Shown here: positions 1 through 5,724 of the stretch, piece after piece
Numbering within the stretch: position 1 is the first letter of the stretch
Layout: every line of letters begins with the position of its first letter
Assembly (NCBI GenBank): GCA_026417715.1
Contig: JAOACU010000148.1
Span: 1-7,263, forward strand
Origin: Anaerolineae bacterium
GTDB taxonomy: Bacteria > Chloroflexota > Anaerolineae > UBA4142
Length of the DNA stretch: 7,263 bases
Direction: 5' to 3'
The notes under the pieces: model-generated
Told to the model about the DNA's origin: nothing
The model's input: the letters and a program-made list of their open reading frames with translations, nothing else
The model's database searches: none
Made by a program: the position numbers and the translations under genes

Positions 1-152
1 TCGTCCATTAACAGGACTTGACGCTTGCTCTCTTTGCGCGCATGCCAATCGCCGTCTAGCCCCAGGTCGGTGATTGCGTTCACCGATTGCCGGGCTTGCA
101 TCGGCACCCCTTTGCCCGGCGCGATCTGTAAGGCAACAATCGTTCCACGCAT
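1..152 (-). CDS. MOSC-domain protein, N-terminal fragment
   Basis: Partial gene: it starts at the ATG at 152 and runs off the left edge after 50 complete codons. The visible protein opens with MRGTIVALQIAPGKGVPM and continues through GLDGDWHARK (residues 31-40) to RQVLLMD (44-50). The pattern of a short beta strand, then G-x-x-GDxH, then RQV.L.D is typical of the start of MOSC domains. These are named for the molybdenum cofactor sulfurase C-terminal region and are thought to bind pterin cofactor or carry sulfur. The conserved MOSC cysteine would lie further on and cannot be seen. The start is supported by GGAGGG six bases upstream. The gene follows ubiE by 24 nt on the same strand, so the two are probably co-transcribed. 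A MOSC protein close to an AOR-family enzyme is suggestive of a W/Mo cofactor function, but this is inference. Confidence 0.72.
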   Translation of the reverse strand, partial: MRGTIVALQIAPGKGVPMQARQSVNAITDLGLDGDWHARKESKRQVLLMD

Positions 153-158
153 CTTGGT

Positions 159-164
159 CCCTCC
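159..164 (-). promoter_or_regulatory. Shine-Dalgarno site for the MOSC gene
   Basis: The minus strand reads GGAGGG here, six bases before the ATG at 152. It lies in the 24-nt gap after the ubiE stop codon and fixes the MOSC start. Confidence 0.7.
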
Positions 165-176
165 TCTACGAGTGAA

Positions 177-866
177 TCATTTTGTTCCAACGTACACCGC
201 CATCGTCCCCAACATCAGCCAGCGAAAAAATACGTTGCGAAAACCTACCCCGCGCATCAATTCGACAACTTGTTCCGGCGGATAAAACTCGCGCACCGAT
301 TGCGGCAAATAGCGATAGGCGTCTGGCTGTCCGCTCAACCAACCACCGAGGCGTGGCATCAAATGATCGAAATAAATTCCAAAAATATTCTTCCAAACGG
401 GCAGGCGCGGCGAGGTGATTTCCAAACTCACCGCGCGTCCACCCGGTTTCAGCACGCGGTACATTTCGGCGAAGGCGGCGCGCACATCGGCAACGTTGCG
501 CAAGACAAAACCATTCACCGCACAATCGAACAGATTGTCCGGCAAGGGCAAGTGAAGCATATCGCCTTGCGTAAAAATCACCCCATTGCGATATTTGGTT
601 TGCCCCAGCCGCATCATCTCCATCGCAAAATCAATACCGATGACACGACACGTCGGTTCAATCTCGCGCAAGGCGGCGGCAAAATCGCCGGTGCCGGTCG
701 CTAAATCGAGGGCGAGACCATCGCGCGGTGGACGCGCCAGACGCGCGGCGGCACGGCGACAGCGTTGATGTTGCCCCAACGTCATCACCGCGTTCATCAA
801 ATCATAGCGCGGTGCAATGCGATCGAACATTGCACGAACAAAAGTGGCTTTTTCTTCGGAGAGCAT
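177..866 (-). CDS. ubiE/menG: UbiE/MenG demethylmenaquinone methyltransferase
   Basis: SAM-dependent C-methyltransferase of 229 aa, the usual length for the family. It is expected to methylate demethylmenaquinone (or the ubiquinone precursor) at the last ring-methylation step of quinone synthesis, in the cytoplasm at the membrane face. Visible signatures are the N-terminal family motif YDLMNAVMTLG (21-31), SAM motif I as ALDLATGTGDFA (52-63), an acidic post-strand position in GIDFAMEM (77-84), GDMLHLPLPDNLFD (101-114), the FVLRNVAD segment (120-127), LKPGG (139-143), and the C-terminal DAYRYLPQSVREF (182-194) that distinguishes UbiE/MenG from generic methyltransferases. The ATG at 866 fits the family N-terminus, but no Shine-Dalgarno sequence precedes it: a heptamer repeat begins four bases upstream. 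It lies 68 nt downstream of the permease gene and just upstream of the MOSC gene. In an anaerobe, the menaquinone role (MenG) is more likely than the ubiquinone role. Confidence 0.93.
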   Translation of the reverse strand: MLSEEKATFVRAMFDRIAPRYDLMNAVMTLGQHQRCRRAAARLARPPRDGLALDLATGTGDFAAALREIEPTCRVIGIDFAMEMMRLGQTKYRNGVIFTQGDMLHLPLPDNLFDCAVNGFVLRNVADVRAAFAEMYRVLKPGGRAVSLEITSPRLPVWKNIFGIYFDHLMPRLGGWLSGQPDAYRYLPQSVREFYPPEQVVELMRGVGFRNVFFRWLMLGTMAVYVGTK

Positions 867-870
867 TGGC

Positions 871-936
871 GATTGCAGATTGCAGATTGCAGATTTCGTT
901 TTGCAATCTGCAATCTAAAATCTAAAATCTGAAATC
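871..936. repeat. Heptamer-repeat palindrome between permease and ubiE
   Basis: Three tandem copies of GATTGCA (871-891) and a degenerate fourth lie on the left. On the right is a 35-nt run of five heptamers at 902-936: TGCAATC twice, TAAAATC twice, TGAAATC once. Positions 877-891 are perfectly complementary to 902-916, giving a 15-bp stem with a 10-nt loop. It fills almost the whole 68-nt gap. The last heptamer overlaps the permease stop codon (935-937), and the first begins four bases from the ubiE ATG. No T-run follows the stem in the canonical intrinsic-terminator position, so its role is unknown; transcript stability or attenuation is possible. Confidence 0.85.
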
Positions 937-1675
937 ACTTGACAAAGAGATACGGACACAACTTGCGCTCAAGAAAATCTACGACAAAATACAGCGCGAG
1001 ACCCAGGATGCTCATCGCGACGATGCCTGCGTACATTTCGACGTAGGCGATGCGTTGGAATGTGTCCACGATGACGTAATAGCCCAAGCCCGCGCTGGTC
1101 GCGAACGATTCGGTGAAGAAGAGCACGGCAATCGCTGTGCCGATGCTCACGCGCACAGCCGTCAAGACCGCCGGCAACGTCGCGGGCAAATAGACAAAAC
1201 GCAAGAGCGCGCGTCGTCCTGCGCCCAACGAACGCACCGAGTACAACAGTTCGGGACGAATCGAGGCACTCGCGTCACGGACGACGACGAGGACTTGGAA
1301 GAACAGAATCAAAAAGATGATCGCTATTTTCGACGCGTCGCCAATTCCTAAAAACAAAATCACAATTGGAAGAAACACGATTTTGGGAATCGGATAGGTG
1401 AGGTAGATTACTGGCGCAAAGAAACGATTGACGCGCGGATACTGCCCCAGCACTAGACCTGCTGGTGTAGCCACGATCACCGCTAGCGCGATACTTGCCA
1501 CCACGCGCCACGCGCTCACGACAAAATGCCACGCTAATCCGCGTGGCACTTGGACAAAGAGCGCGTCCAACACCTCCAGCGGCGTCGGTAAAATATCGCG
1601 ATTGAGAATCACGGCAACGATCTGCCACGCCACGCCAAGCATCAGCGCGGCAAGTAAAACGTCTCGACGTTTCAT
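935..1675 (-). CDS. ABC transporter permease, NitT/TauT (SsuC/TauC-like) family
   Basis: Integral membrane permease of 246 aa, a normal length for the BPD_transp_1 family that includes SsuC, TauC, ThiX and RibX types. Hydrophobic segments are visible at about residues 7-24, 56-77, 98-111, 116-133, 166-188 and 215-234, consistent with six membrane spans. The cytoplasmic EAA-type loop that contacts the ATPase is SVRSLGAGRRALLRFVYLP (146-164), with the conserved central glycine at 151. The stretch TYPIPKIVFLPIVILFLGIG (93-112) is characteristic of NitT/TauT permeases. The substrate cannot be told from the sequence: sulfonates, nitrate, bicarbonate, thiamine or riboflavin precursors are all possible. 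No ATPase or binding-protein gene is in the window. The gene diverges from the AOR gene and heads the minus-strand group. The ATG at 1675 lacks a clear Shine-Dalgarno, so the exact start is less certain than the family. Confidence 0.9.
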   Translation of the reverse strand: MKRRDVLLAALMLGVAWQIVAVILNRDILPTPLEVLDALFVQVPRGLAWHFVVSAWRVVASIALAVIVATPAGLVLGQYPRVNRFFAPVIYLTYPIPKIVFLPIVILFLGIGDASKIAIIFLILFFQVLVVVRDASASIRPELLYSVRSLGAGRRALLRFVYLPATLPAVLTAVRVSIGTAIAVLFFTESFATSAGLGYYVIVDTFQRIAYVEMYAGIVAMSILGLALYFVVDFLERKLCPYLFVK

Positions 1676-1684
1676 CTTGGTTAA

Positions 1685-1778
1685 AGTATTCAGTATTCAA
1701 GTGTTCAGTGTTCAGTCACACTGAATACCGAACACCGAATACTGAATACTGAACACTGAATACTGAACACTAAACACT
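1685..1778. repeat. Divergent intergenic heptamer palindrome
   Basis: This fills the 113-nt space between the divergent permease and AOR starts. Eight consecutive 7-mers occupy 1723-1778 (GAATACC, GAACACC, GAATACT twice, GAACACT, GAATACT, GAACACT, AAACACT). The opposite-orientation words (AGTATTC, AGTGTTC) occupy the left side. Positions 1685-1716 pair with 1720-1750 around a 3-nt loop, with one A-C mismatch, one G-T pair and a small internal bulge near 1699-1700/1736. Any promoters for both genes must lie within or overlap this structure; I do not see a convincing -35/-10 pair. The repeat stops two bases before the AOR Shine-Dalgarno. Confidence 0.87.
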
Positions 1779-1779
1779 C

Positions 1780-1784
1780 GGAGG
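1780..1784 (+). promoter_or_regulatory. Shine-Dalgarno site for the AOR gene
   Basis: GGAGG lies four bases before the ATG at 1789, immediately after the heptamer array. It supports the chosen AOR start. Confidence 0.75.
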
Positions 1785-1788
1785 CACG

Positions 1789-3702
1789 ATGCTCTACGGC
1801 ACAAGCGGCAAAATTCTCCGCGTTGATCTGACGAATCGAACAACGCGCGTGGAAACTTTTGACGAAGAATTTTATCGCCTCTATCCTGGCGGCAAAGCCC
1901 TTGCGGCATACATTTTGCTGCGCGAACTGCCGCGCGGCACCGAACCGTTCGATCCTGCCAACATTTTGATTTTTGCGAACGGTGTGTTGACGGGCGCGCC
2001 GTTTTCGACCGCGACGCGTTTCAGCGCGGTGGCGCGTTCACCGCTCACGTACGCGTACGGCGAATCGGAAGCGGCGGGCTATTGGGGTCCCGAACTCAAA
2101 AACGCCGGCTGGGAAGCCATCGTCATCACAGGACGCGCGTCATCGCCCGTGTATCTCTGGATTCACAACGATCACGTCGAGATTCGCGACGCGCGACACT
2201 TGTGGGGACGCGAACCACTTGAAGTGCAAGAGACGATTCGCGCGGAACTGGGCGATAAACTGATTCGCGTTCTGCAAATCGGCATTGGCGGCGAAAACTT
2301 GGTACGTTTTGCTGGGATGACGAACGAACTACGTCACTTTGCCGCGCGCGCCGGCATCGGCGCGGTGATGGGCTCGAAGAATTTGCGCGCGGTGGCTGTG
2401 CGTGGTACGGGACGTTACGCAGATTTTGCATACGACGCGAAAGGTGTCGGCGCGCTCGGTCCTGTGCTTGCCAAGCGCGTCAAGGAACATCCGCAAGCAT
2501 GGGATTTGCAACACAAGGGCACGCCCGGCTTGATTGATACCTTGAACGCCGCCGGCATTTTGCCCACGCGCAACTTTCATCAAGGCGCGTTCGAGCAAGT
2601 GGATGAAATCAAGTGGGAGGCGTACGAAAAACAACTCTTGACTGCGCGCCGCAGTTGCTACGCGTGCGCCGTGCGTTGCAAGCGCGAAGTCAAGGTGGAA
2701 GATCGTTATCAAGTGAGTGATGCGTACGGCGGACCCGAATACGAATCGGTGGATAGTTTTGGTCCCAACTGCGCCATCAGCGATTTGCAGGCAATCGCCA
2801 AAGCAAACGAGTTGTGTAATCGCTATGTGCTCGATACGATTTCGTGCGGCTCGACGATTGCGTTCGCGATGGAATGCTTTGAGCATGGTCTCATCGGTTT
2901 GAAAGAGACCGGTGGCATCGAATTGCGATTCGGCAATGCGGAGGCGATGCTCAAGATGATCGAAATGATCGCGCGGCGCGAAGGCATCGGCAATTTGTTG
3001 GCAGAAGGTACGCGACGCGCGGCAAAAGTGATTGGTGGCGATGCGAAATTTTTTGCGATGCACGTCAAAGGACAAGAGTTGCCGATGCACGACCCGCGCG
3101 GCAAAGTGGGTGTGGGCTTGGGTTACGCCATCAACGAAGCCGGCGCCGATCATCTCACATCGGTTCACGATCCGATGATTGCGAATCCCGATTCGGTGGG
3201 GTTCAAGGGCGCCGCGCCACTTGGCATCGAGCCAGTACCGCCGCGCGAAATCAGCGCGCGCAAAGCACGCAACTATTACATCGTCGAAAACTGGGTGAGC
3301 GCGGAAAAAGTGACGGGGATGTGTTTCTTTGGTCCCGCGCCGCGTTCGTTCATCCAGATTGATGAACTCGTCAACGCGCTACGCGCGGCAACGGGTTGGG
3401 ACATTACCTTGCAAGAAGTGCTCCGCATCGGCGAACGCGCAACGAACTTGGCGCGCGCGTTCAATGTGCGCGAAGGATTTTCGCGCAAAGACGATGTGTT
3501 ACCCGAACGTTTGCATCAACCACTCGAAAGTGGTGCGCTCACTGGCGTTGCGATTCCCAAAGCCGAGTTCGAGGAAATGCTCACCGAATTGTATCGGCTC
3601 AAGGGTTGGGACCCGCAAACCACAATGCCTTCGCGCGAAAAATTGCGCGAACTGGGAATCGAGTGGGTGGCGGATATGTTGGAGAAGACGAAGGACGGAT
3701 GA
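1789..3702 (+). CDS. aor: Aldehyde:ferredoxin oxidoreductase family tungsten-pterin enzyme
   Basis: 637-aa member of the AOR family, whose characterised members use a bis-pterin tungsten centre and one [4Fe-4S] cluster to oxidise aldehydes to acids with ferredoxin. The N-terminal pterin-binding domain spans about 1-205 and ends with the hallmark GIGAVMGSKNLRAVAVRG (189-206), preceded by GGENLVRFAGM (167-177). The FeS/catalytic region follows. The cluster ligands are C290, C293 and C297 (CxxCxxxC) plus C512 in KVTGMC, matching the spacing known from Pyrococcus AOR. Other landmarks are GGPEYES (314-320), LDTIS (348-352), MHDPRGK (433-439) and FNVREGFSRKDD (558-569). Pterin-motif positions are not canonical: NRYVLD (344-349) stands where DxxGLD is classical, and K507 replaces the Asp of DxxGxC. 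The last residues, KTKDG, and the stop codon come from a repeat element. The start is supported by GGAGG. The substrate is unknown, and no ferredoxin partner gene is visible. Confidence 0.95.
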   Translation: MLYGTSGKILRVDLTNRTTRVETFDEEFYRLYPGGKALAAYILLRELPRGTEPFDPANILIFANGVLTGAPFSTATRFSAVARSPLTYAYGESEAAGYWGPELKNAGWEAIVITGRASSPVYLWIHNDHVEIRDARHLWGREPLEVQETIRAELGDKLIRVLQIGIGGENLVRFAGMTNELRHFAARAGIGAVMGSKNLRAVAVRGTGRYADFAYDAKGVGALGPVLAKRVKEHPQAWDLQHKGTPGLIDTLNAAGILPTRNFHQGAFEQVDEIKWEAYEKQLLTARRSCYACAVRCKREVKVEDRYQVSDAYGGPEYESVDSFGPNCAISDLQAIAKANELCNRYVLDTISCGSTIAFAMECFEHGLIGLKETGGIELRFGNAEAMLKMIEMIARREGIGNLLAEGTRRAAKVIGGDAKFFAMHVKGQELPMHDPRGKVGVGLGYAINEAGADHLTSVHDPMIANPDSVGFKGAAPLGIEPVPPREISARKARNYYIVENWVSAEKVTGMCFFGPAPRSFIQIDELVNALRAATGWDITLQEVLRIGERATNLARAFNVREGFSRKDDVLPERLHQPLESGALTGVAIPKAEFEEMLTELYRLKGWDPQTTMPSREKLRELGIEWVADMLEKTKDG

Positions 3703-3885
3703 CGGAGGACGGATGATTTTCGATTTTTGATTTGCGATTTGCGATTGATGACGCGGAATACAGATTTCCGTCCACTAAAATTTTTCTTTGTGTCCTTCGT
3801 GCCCTTCGTGGAGAAAAAAGTTGCTGACAATCTAAAATCGGCAATCGGCAATCGAAAATCATCCGTCTTTCGTCTTTGGACGAAC
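3691..3885. repeat. Composite inverted-repeat region between AOR and the MoaD-like gene
   Basis: This 184-nt gap has no supportable gene. It has nested repeats. Copies of a GACGGA-type word (3695-3713) form the end of the AOR gene and are followed by heptamers GATTTTC, GATTTTT, GATTTGC, GATTTGC (3715-3742). In the middle are three 9-mers, CTTTGTGTC, CTTCGTGCC and CTTCGTGGA (3786-3812), flanked by a T-run and an A-run. Then come heptamers AATCTAA, AATCGGC, AATCGGC, AATCGAA (3829-3856) and CGTCTTT-type words. Positions 3708-3725 are perfectly complementary to 3850-3867 (18 bp), so the gap could fold into a long stem enclosing the CTTCGTG element. Open frames here are low-complexity and unlikely to be genes. 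Confidence 0.83.
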
Positions 3886-3886
3886 T

Positions 3887-4120
3887 ATGCATCTCCATTT
3901 GGCTGGACATCTAGCGTGGTACGATACCCAAAAACGCTCGCGCCTCTTAATTCAACTGGCACAACCGATGGTGTTGGGTGATCTCTTGCGCGATCTAGGC
4001 ATTCCGATTGCTGAAATCGCTGTGGCAACGGTGAACGGCGAAGCGGTGGATGTGGAAACCGCGCGCGTGTCGAACACCGATCGCGTCGAGTTGTTTCCGC
4101 CGGTGGGAGGAGGCAAGTAA
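3887..4120 (+). CDS. MoaD/ThiS-like ubiquitin-fold sulfur carrier
   Basis: 77-aa small beta-grasp protein, the usual size for MoaD/ThiS carriers. These accept sulfur as a C-terminal thiocarboxylate after adenylation by a ThiF/MoeB-type enzyme and pass it on in pterin cofactor or thiamine synthesis. Supporting features are LGDLLRDLGIP (30-40) for the central helix, ATVNGEAVD (47-55), and the end DRVELFPPVGGG (65-76), the MoaD-type F-P-P-x-x-GG tail. One extra residue, K77, follows the glycines, so the carrier would need trimming before activation or might be inactive. It follows the AOR gene by 184 nt and precedes the synthase-like gene by 6 nt. MoaD-like genes are often found beside AOR genes, so a role in making the AOR pterin cofactor is the favoured inference. 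The ATG at 3887 has only a weak GGA upstream. No activating enzyme gene is present in the window. Confidence 0.85.
   Translation: MHLHLAGHLAWYDTQKRSRLLIQLAQPMVLGDLLRDLGIPIAEIAVATVNGEAVDVETARVSNTDRVELFPPVGGGK
4106..4113 (+). promoter_or_regulatory. Shine-Dalgarno embedded in the MoaD-like Gly tail codons
   Basis: GGAGGAGG spans the three glycine codons that end the MoaD-like protein and is the only purine-rich ribosome-binding sequence ahead of the next gene. The spacing to the TTG at 4127 is 13 nt, longer than ideal. Measured to the ATC at 4121 it would be 7 nt. Translational coupling of the two genes is likely. Confidence 0.55.
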
Positions 4121-4126
4121 ATCGCG

Positions 4127-5644
4127 TTGAAAAACCGTCTCGTGTTGCTCCTCGTCTTCCTCTGCGGTTTTGCCGTGATGGGCGTCGAGATGGCGGCGTC
4201 GCGTCTCTTGCGTCCGTTCTTCGGCGACTCGATTTTGATTTGGGCAAACATCATCGGTTTGATTCTGATTTACCTCACACTCGGCTACTATCTTGGCGGA
4301 CGTTGGGCAGATCGCGATCCGCGCGCCGTGACGTTGTATCGCATCATCGCAATTGCCGGATTTGCGATTGGTATTTTGCCATACATTGCGCGTCCGTTTC
4401 TCCACCTTGCGATTCCCGCGCTGCAACGCTTCGACGCTGGACTCGGTTTCGTTTCGTTCGTCGGCACGCTCGTACTCTTTGTTGTTCCCGTCACCTTGCT
4501 CGGTTGCGTTTCGCCGTTTGCGATTCGCCTTTGCGCGCGCGATGTGTCATCGGCTGGCACAACGGCAGGCACACTGTACGCGCTCTCTACCGTCGGTAGC
4601 ATTCTCGGTGTATTCGTCACCGTGTTCGTGCTGTTCCAATGGCTGGGTACACGCAGCACCTTCATCGCGTTTTCGCTCGCGCTTCTCATCAGTGCAGTTG
4701 CGGGCATTGTGCGTGAATGGGGCATCGCGCGCGCGTTCAAGTACATCGTGCTCCTCGCGATCATCATCGCACTCGCGGCACTCGATTCGGGCGGCATCAT
4801 CAAAACGACGCCGGGCTTGGTCGCGGAAATCGAATCGCCGTACAACTACATCCAAGTCGTTGACGATGCGAGTGGTTGGCGCTTGCTCACAGTGAACGAA
4901 GGCGAGGCGTATCAATCGGCGTATCATCCCGACCGCGTGGTGACGAATGGCGTGTGGGATTTGTTTCTCCTTGCGCCGTACTTGGCTTCGCCCGAACCGC
5001 CGCGCAATTTGTTGATCATTGGTCTTGCCGCTGGCACGACAGCGCGTCAGTACACTCACATCTTTGGCGCGATTCCGATTGACGGTGTCGAACTCGATCC
5101 TGCGATCATTGCGGTCGGACAAAAATATTTTGCGATGACGCAACCGAATCTGCGCGCGATCGCCGACGACGGACGCAACTTTGTGCAGACGCGCGCCGCG
5201 CAGTACGATGTGATTGCGATTGATGCGTATCGTCAGCCGTACATTCCGTTTCACTTGACGACTGTCGAATTCTTTCGCGCCGTGCGCGCGCGTCTTACGC
5301 CGCGCGGTGTCGTTGCGGTGAACGCCGCGCACACGTCAGACGACTATCGTCTGGTGGACGCGCTCGCGGCGACGATGCGCGCCGTGTTTCCCAGCGTGTA
5401 TCTGCTCGACCATCCGAACGATGCCAACACGCTCGTAGTGGCGACTCTGCAACCGACGCGTCTCGATGATTTTCACACGAACGTTGCGCGCGTGACCGAT
5501 GCGAATGTGCGTTACATTGCGAATTACGCTCTCCCCAGCGTTCGCGTTGCTACGCAAACCGAACCGATTTTCACCGATGACCACGCGCCGGTGGAGAACC
5601 TGATTCACAGCATCATTGTTCGTCACATCTTTGGCACACCCTAA
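4127..5644 (+). CDS. Membrane-anchored spermidine-synthase-like protein
   Basis: 505 aa in two parts. Residues 1-222 carry about seven hydrophobic spans (roughly 5-28, 36-57, 71-89, 105-127, 149-171, 178-197, 204-222) with family motifs MGVEMAASRLLRPFFG (18-33), LGYYLGGRWADR (52-63) and TAGTLYALSTVGSILG (146-161). Residues 235-500 form a Rossmann-type domain like spermidine synthase, with SPYNYIQVV (237-245), LIIGLAAGTTARQY (296-309), GVELDP (320-325), DDGRNF (347-352), DVIAIDAYRQP (361-371) and the closing TDDHAPVE. Real aminopropyltransferases have GGGDGG at the first loop and a catalytic Asp in D-S-x-D-P. Here these are GLAAG and DAYRQP, so the polyamine reaction is doubtful and a different nucleotide-dependent reaction or a scaffold role is possible. 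The TTG start is forced by the in-frame stop of the preceding gene six bases upstream. The C-terminal domain is presumably cytoplasmic. Confidence 0.85.
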   Translation: MKNRLVLLLVFLCGFAVMGVEMAASRLLRPFFGDSILIWANIIGLILIYLTLGYYLGGRWADRDPRAVTLYRIIAIAGFAIGILPYIARPFLHLAIPALQRFDAGLGFVSFVGTLVLFVVPVTLLGCVSPFAIRLCARDVSSAGTTAGTLYALSTVGSILGVFVTVFVLFQWLGTRSTFIAFSLALLISAVAGIVREWGIARAFKYIVLLAIIIALAALDSGGIIKTTPGLVAEIESPYNYIQVVDDASGWRLLTVNEGEAYQSAYHPDRVVTNGVWDLFLLAPYLASPEPPRNLLIIGLAAGTTARQYTHIFGAIPIDGVELDPAIIAVGQKYFAMTQPNLRAIADDGRNFVQTRAAQYDVIAIDAYRQPYIPFHLTTVEFFRAVRARLTPRGVVAVNAAHTSDDYRLVDALAATMRAVFPSVYLLDHPNDANTLVVATLQPTRLDDFHTNVARVTDANVRYIANYALPSVRVATQTEPIFTDDHAPVENLIHSIIVRHIFGTP

Positions 5645-5647
5645 GCC

Positions 5648-5716
5648 ATTGCAGATTTGAGATTGCAGATTTCAGATTGTTCAATCTGCAATCCAAAATC
5701 TGCAATCTGCAATCGG
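5648..5716. repeat. Heptamer-repeat hairpin upstream of the Lit-like gene
   Basis: Five left heptamers (ATTGCAG, ATTTGAG, ATTGCAG, ATTTCAG, ATTGTTC; 5648-5682) face five right heptamers (CAATCTG, CAATCCA, AAATCTG, CAATCTG, CAATCGG; 5682-5716). Positions 5673-5679 pair with 5682-5688 and 5661-5672 pair with 5696-5707, leaving one whole heptamer (5689-5695) as a bulge. This is the same word family as the repeat at 871-936. The array begins three bases after the stop of the synthase-like gene and runs into the Shine-Dalgarno of the next gene. Confidence 0.85.
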
Positions 5717-5718
5717 AG
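5715..5718 (+). promoter_or_regulatory. Shine-Dalgarno site deciding the Lit-like start
   Basis: GGAG lies six bases before the ATG at 5725. It selects this ATG over an in-frame TTG at 5677 that lies inside the repeat hairpin. Confidence 0.72.
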
Positions 5719-5724
5719 TTGAGT

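Noticed and set aside
871..936. CRISPR array or intrinsic terminator
   Set aside because: The units are 7 nt with no spacers, so it is not CRISPR. The stem is not followed by a T-run in either direction, so it is not a canonical terminator.
1676..1788. Sigma-70 promoters in the divergent region
   Set aside because: Words such as GAATACT loosely resemble a -10 box but recur every 7 nt without a matching -35, so no single site can be supported.
2329..3168. Long minus-strand open frame opposite the AOR gene (279 codons)
   Set aside because: It is antisense to a clear AOR coding region, has atypical composition and no recognisable domain; it is a shadow of the GC-rich coding strand.
3727..3981. 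Open frames across the CTTCGTG repeat region
   Set aside because: They translate low-complexity repeat DNA (for example runs like TKGTKDTK on the minus strand), lack ribosome-binding sites and overlap the MoaD-like gene out of frame.
4547..5332. Long minus-strand open frame opposite the synthase-like gene
   Set aside because: Arg- and His-rich low-quality translation with no domain; antisense shadow.
4127..5644. Calling this gene a true spermidine synthase (speE)
   Set aside because: The GGGDGG loop and the catalytic Asp motif are not present. Only the fold and the family resemblance are supported.
5677..5724. N-terminal extension of the Lit-like protein from a TTG at 5677
   Set aside because: It lies inside the heptamer hairpin and encodes repeat-derived residues. 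The ATG at 5725 has GGAG at proper spacing and matches a membrane-protein N-terminus.
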